NCBI GenBank assembly: GCA_017935675.1
Contig: JAGBHE010000083.1
Span: 62,001-126,000 of the forward strand
Origin: Clostridia bacterium
Lineage (GTDB): Bacteria; Bacillota; Clostridia; UBA1381
Reading direction: 5' to 3'
DNA length: 64,000 nt
The number at the start of each line of letters is the position of its first letter. Positions within the stretch are counted from its first letter, which is position 1. The notes under the pieces were generated by a model. It searched no databases. It was not told the DNA's origin and saw only the letters and a program-made list of their open reading frames with translations. This document shows, piece by piece, positions 52,238 through 60,631 of the stretch. The translations under genes were made by a program, and so were the position numbers.

Positions 52238-55200
52238 TCAGCGTAAAATGACCTCTACACGTATTTCCGCTTCTGTTCCGTCACCGGTCAGCGCACGAAC
52301 ACGGATAATGTCTGTTTTTCCTCTGCCCTCTGTTTGCCGCGCTGTGTAGTAAAGCATATCCCCCTTCACGGTTGCCTCGCCATACTCAGGCTGCTCTGCC
52401 ACCTCATACTGCACTCCGTCGGAGCTTCCGCCGTAAGCAAAAAGTCTCATATAAACACTTTGCAGTGCTGTTTCAACTTTATAATTTATCGTTCTTACAT
52501 TTTTGTGTTCCTTTTCTCCTATAAGCTCGGCACCGTAAATCAGACTGTTATCTGAAGAAATGTCAAAAACATACACTCCATTTTCCTCAGATATGTTTTC
52601 CTGCGGCAAAAGCTTCAGATTTTCCGGAAGCGCCAGTTTGATCTGTTTCCTCTCTTTTGAGGGGTCGGAAACGAACAGGCGTCCTCCCTCCGAATCAAGC
52701 ATTAAGGCACACGGCATCAAAGCACGGATTCCCATACACTCCCCGGGGCTGAAAAAATTAATATATACAATGCCCGTTTTCAAATCCTTTACCGCATGCA
52801 CGGCATTGCTTTTTTTCAGAATTTCCACATCCGGATTGTTTGCAAAGCCCTCTGTTTCCTCCCGAGTTGCAGAAGGGAGCATTGTATAAACATAGGAGCT
52901 GTCTGAAGGATTTTCTCCGTGCATAACCGAAATTATTGCAAATACCTGTCCCGAGCTTTCTGATACGCCGCGTTCAATGCCTACGGTTTCATCACCCATA
53001 AATACATATCCCGAATTACTGTCTAAATGTACATAATCCGGCTCAAAACAATTCACCTGATTAAAAGCCACCTGAATTTCTTCTCCGTCTACCACAATCT
53101 CGTCATAACCTGCCTCCGGCATGGAAAGCGCCCGTGCAAGCTCTTCTTCCGAGGTACCTGCCTTGATAAACTTTATTTCCGAATAGAACTGCCATGTGGA
53201 AGTCGCCAGACTGCTCCCCATCAGATAAAGACGTATGTAGCGTCCTTTTGCTGTGAAATCAAACAGCTGCAGCTTCTGTGTGTTTCCGCCGGATTGTCCC
53301 GAATAAACAGGCACAAAATTTTTGCCGTCCGATGAAGCCTCAATACTGAAATATTCTATACGTTTTGTTCCGTTGTACCATGCGATGGCCGCTCCCGACA
53401 GCTCACAGCTCTCTCCCAAATCAAATTCCAGGTAGACTCCTGTTTTATCAGTTGCAAAGCCATTTGTCAGATCACCGTCAAAGAGTGATTCCGGTACAAG
53501 TGCTGCTCCTTCCTCAGAAAAGCTTACTGACACCGGAGTTACAAACACCTCCGTCTGTGCAATGTTTCCGGACTTGGTAATAAGACGGTTATCTACTGTA
53601 GTATGTACCTCGCCCGTACCTCCTGTGATTCCCGTACCCATGCATACTATTCTGTCACCCAGCATAAAATATGACTTTCTTCCGGAAAGTCCCGAAAGAT
53701 TGTCATTTCCCATAATCATGCCGACAACCCCGTCCTCTCCGTCGGACACACCGCCGGCCCAAGCGTTGGTTGCCTGTGCCCTTATATTTCCCTCTGTGGA
53801 CTCATATACTCTGGTCATAGAATCCACCGTAGTCCCGGGAACATAATATGGGTTCATGTTTACGAAATAATTCTTCTCAAATTGCAGACGGTCCCCCGTA
53901 TAGACAAACACGGAACCATCGTTTATATACCATTGTCTGGAGGAAGTATCTGCAAAGGAAACGGAATAGTTTTCATATTTTTTAATTCTTGTGGAGGACA
54001 TGGAAACCGATGCTTTAAAGTCATCAGACTGATGCACTGCCTTATTCATTGCATTGTATACACCGTTATAGCGTTTTTTACCTTGCCCCGCATCCTTTCT
54101 CTTTTCGCAGAAGCTCTTAAAATCCTCCGCCGCTTTCCAGCCGACATACCCCCGCGTTGCATATCCTCCGCCCGCCGATCCGCCATAGGAGTTAATATCA
54201 TTTTCGGTAATCACTTCATCTGCCATCAGCTGCCATAGCTTATTTCTTACACTTTCATCAGCATAATAGGAAATATATATACAGCTGCTAAACACACTGG
54301 CAGTTGTTTGCGTAGGGTCATGTCTGCCATTTGTCATTTTCATTGGCCTGCCGTCAACAAAAAACGGAACTACATTCTTCTCTATAATTTCATAAAGCTG
54401 TCCCCAGCAATAAAGAGTTTTTCTGACGTCAAGTACCGTATCCTTGGTAATCGCAAGCAAACTGCTGCAGGTTCTCAGAAAATCCGCACCGTAGGAAGTA
54501 TTATACGCTACCGACGAATGAAAAACCATGGAACCGTCCTCATACCAGCCGTCAGCCGGAATTTTCAGATAACTGCATTTATACTGATAAGCCTCTGTAA
54601 GCGTTTCGTTCAGAAAACGCAGCGGATACTGTGCACGGTAGCTGTCTCCTGCCAAAATTGCCACATTTAAAAATGCTGTGCCCGACCACATTCTGTTTGT
54701 TCCTGTCATCCAATTTCGTATTCCGATACTTCCGACTTGATTTCCCGTTTTTATAGTAGGTTCAGGTACCAAATCAAACAGTGCATCTGTATATTTTTTC
54801 ATGTCCTCTGCAGAAATATCATCATACATCAGGCAGAGTGTGTTTCCAAAATAAAAAGGAACTACAAATTGATAAGCCGGCCATGAAGTGCCCTTATCAA
54901 ACAGGCTTCTGTCAAGTGAAAGCTGATTATCATACGAATAGCGGATAACACCCAAAATCTTTTTTTTCTGTTCTTCATTTGTTCTGCCTCCGGCAACATA
55001 AGCCCTCGCCATATTGTACAGCCGCTCAGAAACCGTTTGCATAGTACTCATGCCTGCCGAAGAGCTTCTGTCCGTTTCTCCGAACTGCAAATCGGTAAAC
55101 GGTCCTTTTTTATCCTCACCCAAAGCTACTGAAGCAAAATACGTATCCGCTTCCTTTGCAATGCTTTTATTAAGGCTCGCCGCATCAGGATGATCCTCAG

Positions 55201-55762
55201 GAACAATCAGCGCATTGTACCAGTTATTTCTCAGTTTTTTAAAGTCCTCCTCCGAAATAAAAACCGGATTCCAGTTAATATCACCGATCGCGGATAAAAC
55301 AAGATAATTGTCCTGATAGCTGTCCGTACCGTAATCATTCGTATCAACCGCGTCTGCCTGATTTGACAGCATACAAAATCCGCGCGGATCAAAGAAGGAA
55401 TACATTCCTTTTTCAGCTGCGATTTCCTCCGAAGAAACATAATCGCCTTGACGATTTATTCCCAAATATTCACGGGCGAATTCTGCCGGAACCGAAAAAC
55501 TGCGCTTGCTCTCATTCATCACTGCCGGCAGGCTCATTTCCACATATTTATCACCTGCCCATGCTCTGGTACATCCATCGGCAAAAGCATAATTTCCCGC
55601 CAAAAAATTGCTCAAAAGCACCTCCGTCTGATTTTCTCTCAGCCACTTTTCTCCTTCTCTGCTGCTTGTTCTTGGACCTGTCGGCTCTAAATATGCATAG
55701 GCGCTTACAGATATGCAGAACACAAAAATCATAAGCAGTCCCGATAATTTCCACTTTTTCAT
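52238..55762 (-). CDS. Secreted PL8 polysaccharide lyase with internal F5/8C domain
   Basis: An 1174-residue lyase of the hyaluronate/chondroitin AC lyase family, exported by a signal peptide (1-23). The alpha-toroid (about 30-500) carries candidate catalytic Asn356 (TGTNR), His415 (DGSMVFH) and Tyr424 (NTSYG), with the His-Tyr spacing of nine seen in pneumococcal hyaluronate lyase. The beta domains contain NDGSVFVYTGDRLQFEKNYF, NPYYVPGTTVDS and GRKSYFMLGDRIVCMG, all hallmark PL8 segments. A discoidin (F5/8C) domain of about 125 residues (about 742-866) is inserted before the last beta domain, after VDNRL; the other PL8 here lacks it. It cleaves a uronic-acid polysaccharide by beta-elimination outside the cell, giving unsaturated oligosaccharides for import. 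The exact substrate is not resolvable. Confidence 0.9.
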   Translation of the reverse strand: MKKWKLSGLLMIFVFCISVSAYAYLEPTGPRTSSREGEKWLRENQTEVLLSNFLAGNYAFADGCTRAWAGDKYVEMSLPAVMNESKRSFSVPAEFAREYLGINRQGDYVSSEEIAAEKGMYSFFDPRGFCMLSNQADAVDTNDYGTDSYQDNYLVLSAIGDINWNPVFISEEDFKKLRNNWYNALIVPEDHPDAASLNKSIAKEADTYFASVALGEDKKGPFTDLQFGETDRSSSAGMSTMQTVSERLYNMARAYVAGGRTNEEQKKKILGVIRYSYDNQLSLDRSLFDKGTSWPAYQFVVPFYFGNTLCLMYDDISAEDMKKYTDALFDLVPEPTIKTGNQVGSIGIRNWMTGTNRMWSGTAFLNVAILAGDSYRAQYPLRFLNETLTEAYQYKCSYLKIPADGWYEDGSMVFHSSVAYNTSYGADFLRTCSSLLAITKDTVLDVRKTLYCWGQLYEIIEKNVVPFFVDGRPMKMTNGRHDPTQTTASVFSSCIYISYYADESVRNKLWQLMADEVITENDINSYGGSAGGGYATRGYVGWKAAEDFKSFCEKRKDAGQGKKRYNGVYNAMNKAVHQSDDFKASVSMSSTRIKKYENYSVSFADTSSRQWYINDGSVFVYTGDRLQFEKNYFVNMNPYYVPGTTVDSMTRVYESTEGNIRAQATNAWAGGVSDGEDGVVGMIMGNDNLSGLSGRKSYFMLGDRIVCMGTGITGGTGEVHTTVDNRLITKSGNIAQTEVFVTPVSVSFSEEGAALVPESLFDGDLTNGFATDKTGVYLEFDLGESCELSGAAIAWYNGTKRIEYFSIEASSDGKNFVPVYSGQSGGNTQKLQLFDFTAKGRYIRLYLMGSSLATSTWQFYSEIKFIKAGTSEEELARALSMPEAGYDEIVVDGEEIQVAFNQVNCFEPDYVHLDSNSGYVFMGDETVGIERGVSESSGQVFAIISVMHGENPSDSSYVYTMLPSATREETEGFANNPDVEILKKSNAVHAVKDLKTGIVYINFFSPGECMGIRALMPCALMLDSEGGRLFVSDPSKERKQIKLALPENLKLLPQENISEENGVYVFDISSDNSLIYGAELIGEKEHKNVRTINYKVETALQSVYMRLFAYGGSSDGVQYEVAEQPEYGEATVKGDMLYYTARQTEGRGKTDIIRVRALTGDGTEAEIRVEVILR

Positions 55763-55797
55763 TCAAACAGTTCCTTCCTTTCTTCCAATCTCAGTTC

Positions 55798-58512
55798 TTA
55801 TGCACTCTCCAGTATCAACCGATAAATCCCGCATCGGTTTTGACTTGTATCTATTAAAACTGTACTGCTTTGATGTTTCGTGTAAGCTTCATTTTTTACT
55901 CTTATACCGTCCGGCAGTCCAATACGGATTGCTTCTCCCGTCACGGCAGGATCACTGATAAATAATCTCATTTTTTTCATATCCAGCAAAACCTGACACG
56001 GCGTTAAAAAACGAAAGCCCTCTAAATCTCCCGGAGCAAATAAGGATGCCATAATTATATTGTTCTCCATTATTCGCACAATGTGACGATCATTTGAAAG
56101 CTCCATAATTGTAAAATCGGAGAAAGCATTGTAATCAGCAGTCTGCTTTTCATCACAGCCGGGCAGCACCGCATAGGCATAGCTCCCGTCATCAGGATTT
56201 TCTCCATGGACAATATATGCTTTTGCGAACAAACGGTCTGTTCGTTCAAATTCTGCCTGAATTACTCCTCCCTTTAAAACGGTATATCCGATTTTATTGT
56301 TAAAATTCACATAGCTGCCGCAGATTTTTTTAATTTCATCATAGGGATGAAGATTACCCTCCGACGTATAAATACTCTCATTTTCAGCGGCAATACGATT
56401 ATCCAGCGTTGTATAAACAAGTCCAAATCCGCCTTCTATTGCACTTCCCATGCACAAAATCTTATCACCGTACATAAACCATGACTTTTTCCCTCTGAGT
56501 CCCGAAACAAATTTATTGCCAAGTACCATAGATACTGTTCCGCATTCCCCGTCGCTTACGCCGCCTGCCCATTCATTGTCAGCTCTTGCATTCCGCCAGT
56601 CAATGGTAAGCACCGGTTCCCTATGTGTTGAATCCACAGTTGTTCCGGGAATATAATACGGATTTACACTTTCCAGCCAATTTCTTGTGAACTGCCTGCA
56701 GTCACCGTTATAAATAAGCATTGCACCGTCATTTATGTACCAATCGTTCTTTCCTTCTTCACCGCCGAAATACTCAAACTTATTAATCCGAGCTGAACTC
56801 ATAGCTATACATGCTTTAAAACCGGCTCCGCAATGTATCGCCTTATTCATGGCGTTATATACACTGTCAGACCTTTTTTGCTTTTCAGACAACCCTTCTG
56901 CCGACTTCAGAAAACGGTCGGTTTCCACCGCCCGTATGAAGCCGCCGGAGGACCAGCCTCCAAGCCCGGGACAGTTTTTGTAAGTATCAATATCATTTTT
57001 AATCTCACAGAGCATCAGCTCGGAAAGTTTTTTTCTCCGCTGCGGCTCCGCTCTGTTTATAATAGGAATCACATTTACCAAAAGCTTATATGCTTCATTT
57101 GGGAAATGGCGGCCCGTAGTCATTTTCAGAATGCTTCCGTCGGCAGTAAACTGCAGCAATCCATACTCCGCAAAATCATATACATTTTTAAAATTATATA
57201 CATTTCTTATATCGACAGACGTGTTTTCACTGAGGAGCAGAAAATTTGTCACCATAATTGCATAGCTTCTGCCATATCCTGTATTATAAGCATTCATCCC
57301 GTGAAATATCATTGAACCATCCTCATGAAAGCCGTCCGGCGACATCAGAAGATAATCGCAGCTATACCGATAAGACGGTTCAAAAGCCTCATTTATATAA
57401 CGCATTGCATAGTTAATGCGTATATGATCCTTTGCAAGCACTGCCGCATTAAGATATGCCTGAGTTGCCCAAAGCCTGTTTACAAATGTCAGAGGGTTAA
57501 TACTCTCGCTTACACGAATACCGCGCGTAATTGTAGGATCAGGCAAACGATCAAAGATAGCATTTGTATGCTTTTTGATTTCCGCGTCAATCATCACATC
57601 ATATAAAAGCAGCAAAAGATTTGCATAAGCATGAGGCGCATTAATTGTATAAGCCGGCCACGAGGGCGTTCCGTCAATCAGTCTGATTTCCCGGCTATAA
57701 GCGGAATAAACATATTCAAAAGCCGAAAAAATATCCTCTAAAAGACCGTTGTCCTTCCTGTCTCCTATATGCCATGCCTTTGCCATATCCACAAGGCGGG
57801 TCAATACTGTCTGCATTTTTGCCTTTCCCGTATTCTCATTCGGATCGCAGTCAAGCAAGGCGTCGGTAAACGGTCCCCGATTATTTTCACCGTAATACAA
57901 CAGGCTCCGCCACTCGGCAGCACGCTCCGGTATCCGTCCCAATTCCTCATGAAAGCGGGGGTCATTAAAATATTCTTTTCCAAGCAGTGATTTAAGCCAG
58001 TTCCCGCGATAAACAGCAAGCTCTGCGTCTGTCATGCAAACATCATGCCAATGTAAGGTTCCGATGGCTGCAATCACATTAAAGCTGTCGTGATAGCTTT
58101 TAAAAATACTGTCATAGTCATTTGTATCCACCGCATTTTCACACTGCGAAAACATAAGAAATCCGCGGGGGTCAAAAAAAGTATATAGCCCTTTCTCTGC
58201 CGCAATCTCATCGGAAGATATCCAATCCTGTGACGTATTTATATTGAATACACGTCCGGCAATCTGAGCCGGTATTCTGAAGCGGCGGTGTTCACGCTCC
58301 ATTATCGCAGGTGTTTCAATATCCTCAATATGATTTTTTACCCACATTCCGGAAGCTCCGTCAGCAAAAGCAATGTTTTCTCTCCAAAGCTGATCAACAA
58401 GAACCTGTGTCTGCTGGGTCTTAAGCCATTCTCTGCCCTGCGGACTGCCTGTTAAGGCTCCGGTCGGCTGCAATAGCTGATTTGGATAAAGTCTGCTTTT
58501 TTCATATGACAT
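55798..58512 (-). CDS. PL8 polysaccharide lyase without signal peptide
   Basis: A 904-residue PL8 lyase starting MSYEKSRLYPNQLLQPTG, which aligns with the mature start of the secreted paralogue, so the signal peptide is absent. No hydrophobic leader can be added: the upstream gene ends 26 bases away. Toroid residues His404 (DGSMIFH) and Tyr413 (NTGYG) keep the nine-residue spacing, and an Asn in FVNRLW matches the catalytic Asn. Beta-domain hallmarks NDGAMLIYNGDCRQF, NPYYIPGTTVDS and KKSWFMYGDKILCMG are intact. It therefore looks active, and cytoplasmic, likely degrading imported oligosaccharides further, although non-classical export cannot be excluded. It lies 35 bases upstream of the secreted PL8 gene. 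Confidence 0.88.
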   Translation of the reverse strand: MSYEKSRLYPNQLLQPTGALTGSPQGREWLKTQQTQVLVDQLWRENIAFADGASGMWVKNHIEDIETPAIMEREHRRFRIPAQIAGRVFNINTSQDWISSDEIAAEKGLYTFFDPRGFLMFSQCENAVDTNDYDSIFKSYHDSFNVIAAIGTLHWHDVCMTDAELAVYRGNWLKSLLGKEYFNDPRFHEELGRIPERAAEWRSLLYYGENNRGPFTDALLDCDPNENTGKAKMQTVLTRLVDMAKAWHIGDRKDNGLLEDIFSAFEYVYSAYSREIRLIDGTPSWPAYTINAPHAYANLLLLLYDVMIDAEIKKHTNAIFDRLPDPTITRGIRVSESINPLTFVNRLWATQAYLNAAVLAKDHIRINYAMRYINEAFEPSYRYSCDYLLMSPDGFHEDGSMIFHGMNAYNTGYGRSYAIMVTNFLLLSENTSVDIRNVYNFKNVYDFAEYGLLQFTADGSILKMTTGRHFPNEAYKLLVNVIPIINRAEPQRRKKLSELMLCEIKNDIDTYKNCPGLGGWSSGGFIRAVETDRFLKSAEGLSEKQKRSDSVYNAMNKAIHCGAGFKACIAMSSARINKFEYFGGEEGKNDWYINDGAMLIYNGDCRQFTRNWLESVNPYYIPGTTVDSTHREPVLTIDWRNARADNEWAGGVSDGECGTVSMVLGNKFVSGLRGKKSWFMYGDKILCMGSAIEGGFGLVYTTLDNRIAAENESIYTSEGNLHPYDEIKKICGSYVNFNNKIGYTVLKGGVIQAEFERTDRLFAKAYIVHGENPDDGSYAYAVLPGCDEKQTADYNAFSDFTIMELSNDRHIVRIMENNIIMASLFAPGDLEGFRFLTPCQVLLDMKKMRLFISDPAVTGEAIRIGLPDGIRVKNEAYTKHQSSTVLIDTSQNRCGIYRLILESA

Positions 58513-58538
58513 AAACTATTCTTCCCTTCGTCCGGTTT

Positions 58539-59948
58539 TTACCCGGATATACTACGATTCAGACTGTCAAGAACATAAACATGTGCTGTTAATTTTTCAT
58601 CGCCTGATTTCGGGGTATAGGAAAATGAAAAACTATTTTCATATGAGCCCGCCTTTAAACACACCTGATTTACATCAATTTCCACACATCGTGAACCATT
58701 GTACAAACACAGAATAACTGAAAACTCATAGTCGCTTTCGGTAGGATTATATCCGTTAATAATATATTCAACAGGCTTTCCTGCAGAAACGGCTCCGCCG
58801 CCGGTCAATATCGGCGGATCAATAACGGTCTGCTCTATTAAAGGAGCCTCTCCGCTGTTTCTTACCGTAATCGTCTTTTCCGCACTGTATCGGGCTTCGC
58901 CCAGATTCAGAATACCGGACACCCTGACAGGGCTGTCTGTACGCTTATAGCACAGCATTCCGCTGCTGTCAATGGATGCGCCGTCAGCCTCCAGCCGTAA
59001 ATCTCCGGAAGCCGTAATTCTTCCGGAGATACCATTATAGTCAAGAACACCGCCGGCCGGTGCGGAATAACGAAATCCGTCCTCCGGCGCCTCCGCATAA
59101 TCTCCGCCTTCTATAGAGAAGCTAACATCATCGGTATTGACCGCTTTTCCGCGATACACGCATAAATTATCAATATTCAGTTCAAACACCAGCTTCGCCG
59201 GTGCAGTTTTGTCTTCTGTGCTGCACAGCTTTGATTTGGTGGCAAGTACGCCATCATTCACAATAGCTTGAAATTCTCCGCTGTCAAAATCAATTATGAC
59301 GCAGACATGAAACCAATCATTTATATTAATCAGATTTGAATTGTCTGTCACTGTTCCGTCAGTACCGTCAGAACTCCGCAGATAGAAAGCGGAAGAACCG
59401 CGTCTTCTCATTTCGGCAAGTGCTTTCCGCTCTCCTTCGGAGTTAAGCACTTCTAAAAGAGTTGATGCTTCACTGACAGATTTCATTGCATCAAATTCAA
59501 TGGTGCAGCAGCCTCCCGGAGACAGAGAATCTATAGACAATACAGCAGGATGTCCGGCATCTGCCGCCATATAATCACCGTCTGTTCCGTCAGGAAAAAT
59601 ACCCGTTCCTCCTTCAAAAGACGAAAAAGTGTCTTCGGAGGCTTGCTGCTGTTCAAAATCATATCGGATTGAACTCTCAAATTTCACAGTACGCTCCGAA
59701 TCGCCGTTCGAAAATGTTATCGTGCTGCCTTTTAATCTGTCTGATGTAAAAAGCCGGCCGTTATCTAACAGTGTATATCCGTATACGCCATTTGCTGCGG
59801 CACTCCACCCTTCTGTTTCCTCCGCACTCAGGCGATGCAGCGACGGCTGTTCCGAGATGGGCCATATTTCGCACTCTGCTGCAAATACGGTTGATGACGC
59901 TATAATTTCAAAGCAGATAACAATTACCTGTAAAATTTTCTTTCTCAT
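58539..59948 (-). CDS. Secreted LamG-like protein of the PL8 locus
   Basis: 469 residues with a signal peptide (cut near AAEC, residue 24), a LamG-like module (about 75-270; CTIEFDAMKSVSEAST, WFHVCVIIDFDSGEFQAIVN, LNIDNLCVYRG) and a C-terminal beta domain (about 375-469; PVEYIINGYNPTESDYEFSVILCLYNG) like those ending several LamG proteins of the first locus. No catalytic residues are recognised. It sits between a degenerate PL8 remnant and the PL8 lyases. A substrate-holding role is inferred. Confidence 0.65.
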   Translation of the reverse strand: MRKKILQVIVICFEIIASSTVFAAECEIWPISEQPSLHRLSAEETEGWSAAANGVYGYTLLDNGRLFTSDRLKGSTITFSNGDSERTVKFESSIRYDFEQQQASEDTFSSFEGGTGIFPDGTDGDYMAADAGHPAVLSIDSLSPGGCCTIEFDAMKSVSEASTLLEVLNSEGERKALAEMRRRGSSAFYLRSSDGTDGTVTDNSNLININDWFHVCVIIDFDSGEFQAIVNDGVLATKSKLCSTEDKTAPAKLVFELNIDNLCVYRGKAVNTDDVSFSIEGGDYAEAPEDGFRYSAPAGGVLDYNGISGRITASGDLRLEADGASIDSSGMLCYKRTDSPVRVSGILNLGEARYSAEKTITVRNSGEAPLIEQTVIDPPILTGGGAVSAGKPVEYIINGYNPTESDYEFSVILCLYNGSRCVEIDVNQVCLKAGSYENSFSFSYTPKSGDEKLTAHVYVLDSLNRSISG

Positions 59949-59983
59949 TTTCTTTCTCCCTGAAATCAGTATTTTCCATTTTC

Positions 59984-60631
59984 CTACCGTAAAGCTACCC
60001 TGAGCTTTTTCATCTCCGTTTTATCAGATCGGAAATCAATTGTTACGCGATTTTCCTCCGTCAAAATATCCGTCTGCGGCTCCGCGCTCACACTCCCGCC
60101 GAATTCCAGAATCACAAAATCCAGGTCAGCAGACGGTTCTGAGACTGTAAGCTCATATGTTTTCAGAGCCTCATCATACTGATACATAATAGAACACGGT
60201 GTCAGAACCGAAATCCCGTCCAATTCAGCCGGCTCAAATACATTTGCAAACACCTTGCCGTTTAAAAGATCACGTACAGCATGCAGACTGTCTGTCATAG
60301 AGATGATTTCCACGTCCGGTTCTGCCGCAAGCGCTGCCGTTTCCTCATATTCACTTCCGGGCAGCATAATATACGCATAGCTTTCCTCCTGCGGAGCAGC
60401 TCCGTGCTCAATGGAAATGTTCAGATATGTACTGTCCGACGGTCTTGATTCACGCGTTACACGCACATTATTCTCGGTTAAAAAGATATAACCCATTCCA
60501 TTATCCGCATAAATCATCTGCGGCGCATAAAAATGCTGAGCTTTATCGGTCAGAGCAAGCATTTGCTGATCAATACGGACAGTATTTGCCGCAACGAAGC
60601 TCGGCTGAGCAGCTTTGAACCTCAGTATCCT
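59984..60631 (-). pseudogene. C-terminal remnant of a third PL8 lyase
   Basis: About 215 codons open immediately after the stop of the 770-residue gene and in the same frame. From about residue 10 the peptide aligns with the last PL8 domain of the secreted lyase: MIYADNGMGYIFL against HLDSNSGYVFMGD, then IEHGAAPQEESYAYIMLPGS against VMHGENPSDSSYVYTMLPSA. The first 850 or so residues of a lyase, including every catalytic residue, are missing. An internal ATG at 60,562 has no ribosome site. It reads as the tail left after a deletion that joined the upstream gene to the end of a PL8 gene. Confidence 0.75.

Noticed and set aside
59984..60562. Reading the PL8 C-terminal piece as an independent 192-residue gene
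   Set aside because: The first ATG has no ribosome site and homology continues upstream of it to the stop of the preceding gene; it is a remnant.
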